A stretch of DNA of 64,000 nucleotides from Pseudomonas sp. Z8(2022) (lineage in GTDB: Bacteria; Pseudomonadota; Gammaproteobacteria; Pseudomonadales; Pseudomonadaceae), in assembly GCF_025837155.1 (NCBI RefSeq), contig NZ_CP107549.1, positions 1,736,001 to 1,800,000 on the forward strand, in the 5' to 3' direction. Shown here in pieces: positions 50,910 to 59,434 of the stretch (its first letter is position 1; each line of letters starts with the position of its first letter). The notes under the pieces were generated by a model. It was given only the letters and a program-made list of their open reading frames with translations. It ran no database searches and was not told the origin of the DNA. Position numbers and translations under genes: made by a program.

Positions 50910-51800
50910 TTGGATTCTCGATTGCTGGATTTTCTCGCCCGCGCCGAGCAGGTGCTGGAGCGTCTCGAACCCCTGCTGCCGGCGTTGCGCCCGCAGGTGG
51001 ACTGGAATACCTGCGTGGCCGCGCGCTGGGTGCGTGATGGCCGCAGCGGTTATCTGATGCCGCTGGAGGTCAGTCTCGACCTGGCGTTGAGCGACCTGCT
51101 GGGGGTGGACGCCCAGCGCGAGCAGCTGGCGCGCAATACGCGGCAGTTCGTCAGTGGTCTGCCGGCCAACCATGCCTTGCTCTGGGGCGCACGTGGTACC
51201 GGTAAGTCCTCCCTGGTGCGTGCGCTGCTCGCCGAGCACGCCAGGGCCGGCCTGCGCCTGATCGAGATCGAGCGTGATCACCTGGCCGATCTGCCGCGAG
51301 TGGTGGAGTTGCTGGCCGGATTGCCGCAGCGCTTCGTGATGTTCTGCGACGATCTGTCGTTCGAGGCGGGCGAGGGCGACTATCGGGTGCTCAAGAGCGT
51401 ACTCGATGGCTCGCTGGAGCAGGCGCCGAACAACGTGCTGCTTTACGCCACCTCCAACCGCCGCCATCTGGTACCCGAGCACCAGAGCGACAACGAGAAC
51501 TGGAAGAGAGTCGACGGTGAGTTGCATCCCAGCGAGTCGGTGGAGGACAAGATCGCACTGTCCGATCGTTTCGGTCTGTGGCTGTCGTTCTATCCCTTCA
51601 GTCAGGAGCACTTCCTGATCGTCGTGCGCCACTGGGTCACGGTACAGGCGCGCCAGGTCGGGCTTGACTGGACCTGGGACGAAGCACTGGAGAAGGCGGC
51701 CATCCGCTGGGCGCTGGGCCGCGGCAACCGCAACGGCCGCTGCGCCTATCAGTTCGCCCGTCACTGGGTGGGGCTGAAACTGCTGGAGCAGCAGGCATGA
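50910..51800 (+). CDS. DUF815-family AAA ATPase
   Basis: The 296-residue protein has the DUF815 P-loop ATPase domain: Walker A LLWGARGTGKSSLVRALLAEH (about residues 90-110), Walker B-like RFVMFCDDLSFEAGEGDYRVLKSVLDGSLEQAPNNVLLYATSNRRHLVPE, then DKIALSDRFGLWLSFYPFSQEHFL. Function is not known. The start is TTG at 50910, with AAAAGGAG nine bases upstream and no ATG nearby. It overlaps the following fRMsr gene by four bases, so the two are co-translated. It is divergent from sagS. Confidence 0.9.
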   Translation: MDSRLLDFLARAEQVLERLEPLLPALRPQVDWNTCVAARWVRDGRSGYLMPLEVSLDLALSDLLGVDAQREQLARNTRQFVSGLPANHALLWGARGTGKSSLVRALLAEHARAGLRLIEIERDHLADLPRVVELLAGLPQRFVMFCDDLSFEAGEGDYRVLKSVLDGSLEQAPNNVLLYATSNRRHLVPEHQSDNENWKRVDGELHPSESVEDKIALSDRFGLWLSFYPFSQEHFLIVVRHWVTVQARQVGLDWTWDEALEKAAIRWALGRGNRNGRCAYQFARHWVGLKLLEQQA

Positions 51801-52279
51801 TCGACCTTTCCCAGACCGGTGGCGACCTCAACGGCTATCCGCTGCTCAGTGCGCAACTGCAGGCGCTGCTGTCCGGCGAGCGTGATTTCATCGCCAACGC
51901 TGCGCAATTCTCCGCTTTCCTGTTTCACGAGCTGGCCGACCTGAACTGGGCCGGCTTCTATCTGGTCAAGGATGGCGAGCTGGTGCTCGGTCCGTTCCAG
52001 GGCAAGGTGGCCTGCGTGCGTATCGCATTCGGCCGCGGAGTCTGCGGTGCGGCAGCGGCAAGCTTGCAGACGCAGCGCGTCGAGGATGTACACGCTTTCC
52101 CCGGGCACATCGCCTGCGACAGCGCATCCAGCAGCGAGCTGGTCGTTCCCCTGGTCAAGGATGGTCGCCTGATCGGTGTGCTGGATCTGGACAGCCCGTC
52201 GGTGGGGCGTTTCAGCGAAGAGGATCAGGCCGGTATCGAAGCGCTTGTCGCGATCTTCCTGGCCGCCAGCGATTGCTGA
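51797..52279 (+). CDS. msrC: Free methionine-(R)-sulfoxide reductase
   Basis: The 160-residue GAF-domain enzyme reduces free methionine R-sulfoxide. The three catalytic cysteines of fRMsr are present: Cys73 in GKVACVRIAFGRG, Cys83 in GVCGAAAASL and Cys107 in FPGHIACDSASSSELVVPL. The WAGFYL motif and VLDLDSP also fit. It is thioredoxin-dependent and cytoplasmic. The ATG lies in the stop of the DUF815 gene. It ends at a GC hairpin that is also a repeat. Confidence 0.92.
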   Translation: MIDLSQTGGDLNGYPLLSAQLQALLSGERDFIANAAQFSAFLFHELADLNWAGFYLVKDGELVLGPFQGKVACVRIAFGRGVCGAAAASLQTQRVEDVHAFPGHIACDSASSSELVVPLVKDGRLIGVLDLDSPSVGRFSEEDQAGIEALVAIFLAASDC

Positions 52280-52285
52280 GACAGG

Positions 52286-52308
52286 GCCGGTGCGCCTTGC
52301 GCACCGGC
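52286..52308. repeat. GC hairpin after msrC
   Basis: GCCGGTGCGC-CTT-GCGCACCGGC is a perfect 10-base stem. Its inner arms GGTGCGC/GCGCACC are the same as those of the element at 3137-3153. No T-run follows, so it is listed as a repeat that might also end transcription. Confidence 0.6.
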
Positions 52309-52355
52309 TCGATGTAACGCTCATTCAGGGCTGCCTGGTCGCTGCCCTGTGGGCG

Positions 52356-53018
52356 TCAGCGCTTGGCGCCGATCTTCTCCAGCGTGCGCAGTTCGCGAGG
52401 CAGCAGTTGCTGCATGGCGGCACCGGCTTTCAGGCGCTGGTAGTGGGCCGTCAGTTTGGGCCAGCGCGCGCCGTCAAGCGTTTCTCCGCCATGTTCCATG
52501 CTGACCAGCTGGCTGGCCACTGCCAGATCGGCCATGGACAGTTGCTCGCCCAGAAAATGGGGCGCGTCGCCCAGCGTGGTTTCGAGATAGTCGAAGTGAT
52601 TCGGCAGTTTGTCCTGGAGGGCCTGCTGCACCTTTTCTTCGTCGCACGGCTGGCCCATGGTGGCTTTCAGGACGCGATTGCGGAACACGGTGAAGGTGCA
52701 TAGCGGCGCCAGCTCGTAGTCGGCGTACTTTTCCAGCCAGCGTACGCTGGCCCGTTGTTGCGCATCTGCGCCATACAGGGACTTGCGTTCGGGGTGACGT
52801 TCTTCCAGGTACTGGCAGATCACGCTGGAGTCCGCCAGCTTGAGGTCGCCATCGCGAAAGGCAGGGATCCGGCCCAGCGGGTTTAGTTCGCGGAACCAGT
52901 CCGGCTGACCGAAGGGCATGACCACTTCGAGTTCGTAATCCAGACCTTTCTCGATCAGACACAGGCAGACTTTACGGACGAACGGGGAGAGTGGCGCCCC
53001 GTAAACGGTCATGCTCAT
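52356..53018 (-). CDS. Glutathione S-transferase family protein
   Basis: The 220-residue protein has a thioredoxin-like N-domain (MSMTVYGAPLSPFVRKVCLCLIEKGLDYELEVV, with the active-site Ser near residue 11, then LNPLGRIPAFRDGDLKLADSSVICQYLEERHP with the cis-Pro and the Asp-Ser glutathione contact) and an all-helical C-domain (FLGEQLSMADLAVASQL). It conjugates or reduces substrates with glutathione; which ones is unknown. GGGAG precedes the ATG at 53018. It follows the next gene by 52 bases on the same strand. Confidence 0.9.
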   Translation of the reverse strand: MSMTVYGAPLSPFVRKVCLCLIEKGLDYELEVVMPFGQPDWFRELNPLGRIPAFRDGDLKLADSSVICQYLEERHPERKSLYGADAQQRASVRWLEKYADYELAPLCTFTVFRNRVLKATMGQPCDEEKVQQALQDKLPNHFDYLETTLGDAPHFLGEQLSMADLAVASQLVSMEHGGETLDGARWPKLTAHYQRLKAGAAMQQLLPRELRTLEKIGAKR

Positions 53019-53070
53019 TGCAGCTCCCAAACCCAGGTCAACGTGTGAGCCGAGCGACGGCGAACGTTGC

Positions 53071-53835
53071 TCAGTCGTAGATGTTCTTCTTCTTCCAGTC
53101 GTCTTCCAGGTCCTTCAGACCTTCGGTCAACTGGCTCGGTTCGTCCGCGGAAGGGACATTCCTGTTGAGAACCAGGGCGTTGGCCCGTGCCAGCTGTTCC
53201 TCGAAACGTTTGAGTTGCGCCTGGTAGGGCGCGGGATCGGGTTGCTTGCGCAGGTACTGCACGCCCCGTTCGAAGGCCAGGCGTGCCTGGCCGGGATGGT
53301 TCTGTTGCAGCGCCGTCTGGCCCAGGGTGCTGAAGAACTCGATATGCACCTGTACCAGCATTTGGCGAATCTGCTTGAGCCAGTGCTTGCCTTCGTTGGC
53401 CGGCAACAGGCCGTTCTGTACCGAGCCGGTAATCAGGGCATGCAGGTTTTCCAGAAGGAAACGTATGTCCTTGGCCTTGGCTTCGTTGGCGATGGGCTGT
53501 GGCGGGTTCTTCACCGCAATGGATTCACCCTTGGCGACCTCGGTTTTCAGGGTGGCGATCTCGCTATGCAACTCGGTGTTTTTCTTATCCAGCGGCAGCA
53601 GGCGCTCGTTGAGCTGAAGCTGCAGTTTGCTCAGCAGCAGCTTTAGTTGTGGCGTCATCAGCTGGCCGGGCATGCGTTCGGAGATGTTCTGACAGCGACG
53701 GATGCGGTCGAGCAGGTCGGCGCGTTGGCGGGCTTTTTCCAGCTTGTTGTTCTCGACGGCCTGGTTGGCATAGGCAATCAGCATCAACAGGGCGATGCCG
53801 CCGACGATCAGTATGGTTATCACGAGTGCGGACAC
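53071..53835 (-). CDS. Membrane-anchored coiled-coil protein, unknown function
   Basis: The 254-residue protein has a single N-terminal membrane helix (residues 3-24, ALVITILIVGGIALLMLIAYA). Long amphipathic helices follow, including coiled-coil stretches at about 28-50 and 65-105 and a TPR-like segment at about 165-215 (TALQQNHPGQARLAFERGVQYLRKQPDPAPYQAQLKRFEEQLA). I do not recognise the family, though it looks like a conserved Pseudomonas protein. The start is GTG at 53833-53835, with AGGT and CCAGG upstream. It is followed by the GST gene. Confidence 0.75.
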   Translation of the reverse strand: MSALVITILIVGGIALLMLIAYANQAVENNKLEKARQRADLLDRIRRCQNISERMPGQLMTPQLKLLLSKLQLQLNERLLPLDKKNTELHSEIATLKTEVAKGESIAVKNPPQPIANEAKAKDIRFLLENLHALITGSVQNGLLPANEGKHWLKQIRQMLVQVHIEFFSTLGQTALQQNHPGQARLAFERGVQYLRKQPDPAPYQAQLKRFEEQLARANALVLNRNVPSADEPSQLTEGLKDLEDDWKKKNIYD

Positions 53836-53956
53836 TACCTGGGACCTCTCGAGAATCGACTTTTCGACCGAGTGTAGTGGCTTGGTCGCATCGCTCCTAG
53901 TGGCATATCGATTTCTTGGCTGAAGTCTTTGATTTTAAAAATTTTTTAGAGAGTGG

Positions 53957-53985
53957 TTGACGACCTCTAAAAGCCTCCATAGAAT
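53957..53985 (+). promoter_or_regulatory. Promoter of the tRNA array
   Basis: TTGACG and TAGAAT are separated by exactly 17 bases, followed by a GC-rich GCGCGCC stretch typical of stable-RNA promoter discriminators. It lies about 70 bases upstream of the first tRNA. Confidence 0.8.
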
Positions 53986-54057
53986 GCGCGCCACTTCCAG
54001 CGCAAAGCCTGAGGCAGAGCGAAGGGAGCCGGAAAGTTGCTTGATGTTCCGGGGTGT

Positions 54058-54133
54058 GTCCCCTTCGTCTAGTGGCCTAGGACACCGCCCTTTCACGGCG
54101 GTAACAGGGGTTCGAGTCCCCTAGGGGACGCCA
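54058..54133 (+). tRNA. tRNA-Glu (anticodon TTC), copy 1
   Basis: The 76-base cloverleaf pairs GTCCCCT with AGGGGAC at its ends. The anticodon loop is CTTTCAC, with TTC flanked by CCGCC/GGCGG, and the T-loop is GGTTCGAGTCC. The CCA end is encoded. It is the first of four tRNA genes in the array. Confidence 0.97.
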
Positions 54134-54149
54134 CTTTCAAGCTGTAAAT

Positions 54150-54225
<76 letters not shown>

Positions 54226-54269
54226 GATTCCGAAATGCTGCTTTTGCAGGGTTTTAAAAGAAGTTCCAG

Positions 54270-54345
54270 GTCCCCTTCGTCTAGTGGCCTAGGACACCGC
54301 CCTTTCACGGCGGTAACAGGGGTTCGAGTCCCCTAGGGGACGCCA
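54270..54345 (+). tRNA. tRNA-Glu (anticodon TTC), copy 2
   Basis: Its sequence appears identical to the copy at 54058-54133. It begins 44 bases after the first tRNA-Gly, so the Glu-Gly pair has been duplicated as a unit of about 212 bases. Confidence 0.97.
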
Positions 54346-54360
54346 CTTCAAGTTGTAAAT

Positions 54361-54436
<76 letters not shown>

Positions 54437-54444
54437 AATAAACG

Positions 54445-54472
54445 AAAACGCCGCTCAAACGAGCGGCGTTTT
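54445..54472 (+). terminator. Terminator of the tRNA array
   Basis: A 12-base stem, AAAACGCCGCTC with its complement around loop AAAC, is followed by a T-rich stretch, nine bases after the last tRNA. Confidence 0.88.
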
Positions 54473-54505
54473 CGTTTTCGTTTCTGTCGTTTGCCAAGGC
54501 AAATG

Positions 54506-54538
54506 AAAAGGCCCGCACGGTTTCCGTGCGGGCCTTTT
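54506..54538. terminator. Bidirectional terminator before the 54544 gene
   Basis: A 15-base stem, AAAAGGCCCGCACGG with its complement around loop TTT, gives a T-run on both strands. On the minus strand it ends the gene at 54544-54951. Confidence 0.88.
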
Positions 54539-54543
54539 GGTGA

Positions 54544-54951
54544 TCAGTGCCTGGCGCCGTCAGTGGGCAGTGCCAGCAGCTGTTTTTCCTGGTTCCAGTC
54601 GAACGGCTCGTCGTTCTGTTCGGCTTCGAAACGACGCTCGTCGAGGGTCTGGTAGAGGGCGATTTCCTCGTCCGGCATGAAGTGCAGGCAGTCGCCGCCA
54701 AAGAACCACAGCAGGTCACGCGGTACCAGATGGGCGATTTGCGGGTAGCGGTGGAACACCTGGCTGATCAGGTCCTGGCCCAGATACTGGCTGGACACCG
54801 GATCGTTTGGCAGCTCGGCAAGCAGTTCGTCGTAGCGCTCGAGGAACAGGGCGTGGCTGTCGTCGAGCACCTGTTCGGCTTCGCCCAGTGCGACGAGGAT
54901 GCCGCGCAGGTGGTTGAGCAGGGCGAGATGGTGTTCGAGATGGCTGGCCAT
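54544..54951 (-). CDS. Conserved protein of unknown function
   Basis: The 135-residue protein is acidic and helical, with no signal peptide or membrane segment: HLEHHLALLNHLRGILVALGEAEQVLDDSHALFLERYDELLAELPNDPVSSQYLGQDLISQVFHRYPQIAHLVPRDLLWFFGGDCLHFMPDEEIALYQTLDERRF. The RDLLWFFGGDCLHFMPDEEIALYQ stretch looks like the conserved core. I do not recognise the family. It sits between fadE and the tRNA array and ends at a strong terminator; fadE lies upstream on the same strand. Confidence 0.8.
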   Translation of the reverse strand: MASHLEHHLALLNHLRGILVALGEAEQVLDDSHALFLERYDELLAELPNDPVSSQYLGQDLISQVFHRYPQIAHLVPRDLLWFFGGDCLHFMPDEEIALYQTLDERRFEAEQNDEPFDWNQEKQLLALPTDGARH

Positions 54952-55096
54952 GTTGCAGTGTCCTGAAAGGTAAAACGGGCGCAGGAGTATAGAGTTCCTG
55001 GCGCCCGCTGTCCCGTTTGGCTGACCTTGGCGTGGCTGAGGCTTCAGTGGCGACTACAGCAAGTCGTCGTTGAAGCGCTCCTGCCAGTGGCTCGGG

Positions 55097-57544
55097 TCAG
55101 CGCACCTTGCCAATTCCCAGTTCGAGCTCTTCCTTGGCGAAGTCGTCGACATCGATCACCCGCCGGCGCGCCGCTTCGGCTGCCTGCAGGCGTTGACCCT
55201 GCTCGGCATCGAAGATGCCGGCGGCGATTGCGGCTTCGATGGCATCCTGGCCCGGAGCCGGTTGCAAGCTGCCGTCCCTGATGGCCTTGTGCAGGCGCTT
55301 GCGTGCATCCTGACTGGCCTGTACCAGATTCAGCGCGTGCTGCAGGGCACCGACCGAATCCTGGTCGGCCTGCGGGCGATAGCATCCTTCCAGTACCGAT
55401 TCCAGCGCCGGATCGCCGGCCTGGCGCCCGATGATCGCGGCCACTTCGGCGTCCAGTTCATCGCTCGGGCCGTTATGGCGGCGGCCCAGCGGGAACACCA
55501 GCACCTTGAGCAGGCAACCGAACAGGCGGTTGGGGAAGTTGCTCAGCAGATCATCGAGCGCCTGCTCGGCCTGATGGAGGTTTTCCTCCATGGCCCAGCG
55601 CAGCAGCGGTCTGACCGCTTCCTGGTAGTCCAGATCGTGGTAACGCTTGAGTGCGGCAGAGCCCAGGTAGAGGTGGCTGAGCACATCTCCCAGGCGCGCA
55701 GACAGGCGCTCGCGGCGCTTCAGATCGCCGCCGAGCAGCATCATGCTGCTGTCGGCGCACAGGGCGAAGGCGGCGGCCAGGCGGTTGAGGGCGCGGTAGT
55801 AGGGCTGGCTGAGGTCGTCACCCGGCACGCTGCCCAGCCGGTTGAGTGTCAGGCCCAGCAGCAGGCTGCTGGCCGCATTGCTGACCGCGAAACCGATATG
55901 GCTCATCAGCAGCGAGTCGAACTCTACCTGCGCCTGGTCCTTGTCCTCGCGGTCGGCCAGGGCCATTTCCTTGAGCACATAGGGGTGGCAGCGGATGGCA
56001 CCCTGGCCGAAGATCATCAGGTTGCGCGAGAGAATGTTGGCCCCCTCGACGGTAATGAAGATCGGCGCCCCTTGCCAGGAACGGGCCAGGTAGTTGTTCG
56101 GACCCATGATGATGCCCTTGCCGCCGTGCACATCCATGGCGTGGCTGATGCACTCGCGGCCGCGTTCGGTCAGGTGGTACTTGAGCACCGCCGACAGCAC
56201 GGAAGGTTTCTCGCCCAGGTCGACGGCGTTGGCGGTAAGGATGCGCGCGCTGTCCATCAGCCAGGCGTTGCCGCCGATGCGGGCGAGGGCTTCCTGAATG
56301 CCTTCGAAGGCGGCCAGCGGCACGTTGAACTGTTCGCGCAGTTGCGTGTACTGGCCGGTGGTGAGGCTGGTGAACTTGGCCGCGCCCGTGCCAACGGCGG
56401 GCAGCGAGATGGAACGCCCGACCGACAGGCAGTTCATCAGCATCATCCAGCCCTTGCCGAGGTATTCCTGGCCACCGATCAGAAAATCGAGCGGAATGAA
56501 CACGTCCTTGCCCGAGTTCGGGCCGTTCATGAAGGCGGCGCCCAGCGGCAGGTGGCGACGGCCGATCTCCACCCCGGGGGTGTCGGTGGGAATCAGTGCC
56601 AGGCTGATGCCCAGGTCTTCCTTGTCGCCCAGCAGGTGATCCGGGTCGTAGGCCTTGAAGGCCAGACCGAGCAGGGTGGCCACCGGGCCGAGGGTGATGT
56701 AGCGCTTCTCCCAGTTCAGGCGCAGGCCGATCACTTCCTCGCCGTTGTACTGGCCCTTGCAGATGACCCCTGTGTCCGGCATCGCGCCGGCGTCGGAGCC
56801 GGCCAGCGGGCCGGTGAGGGCGAAGCAGGGGATGTCTTCACCGCGTGCCAGGCGCGGCAGGTAATGGTTGCGCTGTTCTTCGGTGCCGTAGTGCAGCAGC
56901 AGCTCGGCCGGGCCTAGGGAGTTGGGCACCATCACGGTGGAGGCCAGGTCACCGCTGCGGGTGGCCAGTTTCATCGCCACCTGCGAGTGGGCGTAGGCGG
57001 AAAAGCCCTTGCCGCCGTATTCCTTGGGAATGATCAGGGCGAAGAAGCCGTGCTGCTTGATGTGCTCCCAGGCTTTCTCCGGCAGGTCCATCTGCTGGCC
57101 GACCTGCCAGTCGCTGATCATTGCGCACAACTCTTCGGTCGGTCCGTCGATAAAGGCCTGTTCCTCCTCCGTCAGCCTGGCCTTGGGGTAGGCCAGCAGC
57201 TTGTCCCAGTCCGGTTTGCCGCTGAACAGCTCGCCATCCCACCACACCGTGCCGGCCTCGATGGCATCGCGCTCGGTGGCGGACATCGGCGGCAATACGC
57301 GCTGGAACCAGGCGAACAGCGGGCGGGTGAACAGCTGCCGACGCAGATCACCGAGCAGGATGAAGGCGGCTACCGCGCCTGTGATGATCCACAGCAGCAG
57401 TTGCAGCCAGCCGGGTACCGGGCTGAGCAGGGCCATGGCCACCAGATAGGCCGCGGTAATGCCGAGGGCGGGGCGTGCGGCGGTACGACTATGGGCCAGG
57501 TAGATGACCCCGAGCAGCAGCACCAGCAACCAGATGACGAGCAT
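55097..57544 (-). CDS. fadE: Acyl-CoA dehydrogenase FadE
   Basis: The 815-residue membrane-associated flavoenzyme performs the first oxidation of fatty-acyl-CoA beta-oxidation and matches E. coli FadE in length. The N-terminus holds two membrane segments (residues 3-20 and about 24-66). The acyl-CoA dehydrogenase core has IIPKEYGGKGFSAYAHSQVAMKLATRSGDLASTVMVPNSLGPAELL, CFALTGPLAGSDAGAMPDTG, WEKRYITLGPVATLLGLAFK and VHGGKGIIMGPNNYLARSWQGAPIFITVEGANILSRNLMIFGQGAIRCHP with the region of the catalytic Glu. The second of two ATGs (57544) is chosen, as GGAGG lies seven bases before it; the first (57550) touches that site. Confidence 0.94.
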   Translation of the reverse strand: MLVIWLLVLLLGVIYLAHSRTAARPALGITAAYLVAMALLSPVPGWLQLLLWIITGAVAAFILLGDLRRQLFTRPLFAWFQRVLPPMSATERDAIEAGTVWWDGELFSGKPDWDKLLAYPKARLTEEEQAFIDGPTEELCAMISDWQVGQQMDLPEKAWEHIKQHGFFALIIPKEYGGKGFSAYAHSQVAMKLATRSGDLASTVMVPNSLGPAELLLHYGTEEQRNHYLPRLARGEDIPCFALTGPLAGSDAGAMPDTGVICKGQYNGEEVIGLRLNWEKRYITLGPVATLLGLAFKAYDPDHLLGDKEDLGISLALIPTDTPGVEIGRRHLPLGAAFMNGPNSGKDVFIPLDFLIGGQEYLGKGWMMLMNCLSVGRSISLPAVGTGAAKFTSLTTGQYTQLREQFNVPLAAFEGIQEALARIGGNAWLMDSARILTANAVDLGEKPSVLSAVLKYHLTERGRECISHAMDVHGGKGIIMGPNNYLARSWQGAPIFITVEGANILSRNLMIFGQGAIRCHPYVLKEMALADREDKDQAQVEFDSLLMSHIGFAVSNAASSLLLGLTLNRLGSVPGDDLSQPYYRALNRLAAAFALCADSSMMLLGGDLKRRERLSARLGDVLSHLYLGSAALKRYHDLDYQEAVRPLLRWAMEENLHQAEQALDDLLSNFPNRLFGCLLKVLVFPLGRRHNGPSDELDAEVAAIIGRQAGDPALESVLEGCYRPQADQDSVGALQHALNLVQASQDARKRLHKAIRDGSLQPAPGQDAIEAAIAAGIFDAEQGQRLQAAEAARRRVIDVDDFAKEELELGIGKVR

Positions 57545-57684
57545 GTGCATTCCTCCATGATTCAAGCGGGCGACGCCCCGAGCATAGCCATAAATGGCGA
57601 CAGGGGCGGTGAGCTTGGCCGGATCGTCGTGAACGTGGCGCAATCGGCAGGTTTAGACTGGGGCGAGCTCAAGGAGTCCCCATC

Positions 57685-58347
57685 ATGCAAACCTGTCTAC
57701 GCCCCGGCCGCTTCATTGACAGTGACCACCCATTGGTAATCGAGTTCGCCGAACGTTGGCGTGGTGCCTCGCGAGAACCGCGCAGTCAGGCCGTCGCGCT
57801 GTATCTCGCGGTGCGTGACGAGATTCGTTACAACCCCTATGCCTTCAGTCTTGATGCGCAGACGCTGAAGGCCAGTCATGCGCTGACGGCAGGGGAGTCC
57901 TACTGCGTGCCCAAGGCCAATCTGCTTGCTGCCTGTGCAAGGCATTGCGGCATTCCCGCGCGAATCGGTCTGGCCGACGTGCGCAATCACCTGTCGACGC
58001 CGCGCCTGCTGGAGGTGCTGCGCAGCGAAGTATTCGCCATGCACGGCTATACGGAGCTGTATCTGGACGGGCGCTGGGTAAAGGCTACGCCGGCATTCAA
58101 CGAGGCGCTGTGTCGCGTCTTCAAGGTGGCGCCGCTGGAGTTCGATGGCGTGCACGACAGCGTCTTTCATCCCTACAACAGCAAGGGTGAGCGCTATATG
58201 GAATATCTGGTAGACCACGGCCAGTTCGAGGATCTGCCGGAGCAGCTGTTCTTCTCACATCTGCGTGACTGCTATCCGCATCTGTTCGAGGCAGGTGCGC
58301 TGCAAGTGAACGGCGACATGCAGCGTGAGGCGGATGTTATCGACTAA
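57685..58347 (+). CDS. Transglutaminase-like domain protein
   Basis: The 220-residue cytoplasmic protein has the transglutaminase-like core: SHALTAGESYCVPKANLLAACARHCGIPARIGLADVRNHL with the candidate nucleophile Cys74, and EVFAMHGYTELYLDGRWVKATPAFN with His120. The third member of the usual Cys-His-Asp triad is not where expected (WVKATP instead of WVxxDP), so activity as a protease or transglutaminase is uncertain. AAGGAG lies before the ATG. It is divergent from fadE and stands alone. Confidence 0.83.
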   Translation: MQTCLRPGRFIDSDHPLVIEFAERWRGASREPRSQAVALYLAVRDEIRYNPYAFSLDAQTLKASHALTAGESYCVPKANLLAACARHCGIPARIGLADVRNHLSTPRLLEVLRSEVFAMHGYTELYLDGRWVKATPAFNEALCRVFKVAPLEFDGVHDSVFHPYNSKGERYMEYLVDHGQFEDLPEQLFFSHLRDCYPHLFEAGALQVNGDMQREADVID

Positions 58348-58501
58348 GTCGATAATCAACATCGCCAGGACGGACTTTTCTCCGCGCGTCCGGGTCGGTA
58401 GGGTGCATGCCAGTAAAAAGTGGGCGGAGCACGCGGTTGCAATCGAGCGCCTTCGCCCGCATCTATAACGACTTCACTCTCGCGCGGGAAACCCCATCTT
58501 C

Positions 58502-59434
58502 ATGAGCTCCGCCCTGACCATTCGCCAGTTGACCAAGACCTACGGAAACGGCTTCCAGGCCCTGCATGGCATCGATCTGGATGTCGCCGAAGGTGATTTC
58601 TTCGCTCTGCTTGGCCCCAATGGCGCCGGCAAATCTACCACCATCGGCATTCTGTCCACGCTGGTGAACAAGAGCAGCGGCACGGTCAATGTGTTCGGCC
58701 ACGACCTCGACCGCGAGCCGTATGCGCTCAAGCGTTGCCTGGGCGTGGTGCCGCAGGAATTCAATTTCAACCAGTTCGAGAAGGTGTTCGACATCGTCGT
58801 CACCCAGGCCGGCTATTACGGCATCCCGCGTTCGATTGCCAAGGAGCGTGCCGAGCAGTACCTGACCCAGCTCGGCCTCTGGGAAAAGCGCGACGTCGCT
58901 TCGCGCGAGTTGTCCGGCGGCATGAAGCGCCGTCTGATGATCGCCCGCGCCCTGGTGCATCAGCCGCGCCTGCTGATCCTCGACGAGCCGACCGCCGGGG
59001 TGGACATCGAGTTGCGTCGTTCGATGTGGAGCTTCCTCACCGACCTGAACAGGCAGGGCATCACCATCATCCTCACCACCCATTATCTGGAGGAAGCCGA
59101 GCAGCTCTGCCGCAATATCGGCATCATCGACCACGGCCGCATCGTCGAACTCAGCAGCATGAAGGATCTGCTGAAGAAGCTGCATGTCGAGACCTTCCTG
59201 CTCGACCTCAAGGATTCCTACAGCGTGGCGCCGAGCCTGAGCGGCTATCCGGCGCGGCTGGTCGATCCGCACACCCTGGAGGTGCAGGTGGAAAAGAGCC
59301 AGGGCCTCAATTCGCTGTTCCAGCAACTGGCGCAGCAGCAGGTGCAGGTGCTGAGCCTGCGCAACAAGACCAATCGCCTGGAGGAGCTGTTCGTCTCCCT
59401 GGTGGAAAAGAACCTGGCCAAGGTGGCGCAATGA
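58502..59434 (+). CDS. ABC exporter ATPase (YadG type)
   Basis: The 310-residue ATP-binding subunit has Walker A LLGPNGAGKSTTIG (about residues 36-49), Q-loop CLGVVPQEFNFNQFEKVFDIV, signature LSGGMKRRLMIARALVHQPRLLILDEPTAGVD with Walker B (about 138-169), and the H-loop in IILTTHYLEEAEQL. A 70-residue C-terminal extension follows. It pairs with the permease starting in its stop codon. YadGH-type exporters are ABC-2 systems of unknown substrate; this pair is unrelated in position to capsule or drug-resistance genes. Confidence 0.92.
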   Translation: MSSALTIRQLTKTYGNGFQALHGIDLDVAEGDFFALLGPNGAGKSTTIGILSTLVNKSSGTVNVFGHDLDREPYALKRCLGVVPQEFNFNQFEKVFDIVVTQAGYYGIPRSIAKERAEQYLTQLGLWEKRDVASRELSGGMKRRLMIARALVHQPRLLILDEPTAGVDIELRRSMWSFLTDLNRQGITIILTTHYLEEAEQLCRNIGIIDHGRIVELSSMKDLLKKLHVETFLLDLKDSYSVAPSLSGYPARLVDPHTLEVQVEKSQGLNSLFQQLAQQQVQVLSLRNKTNRLEELFVSLVEKNLAKVAQ

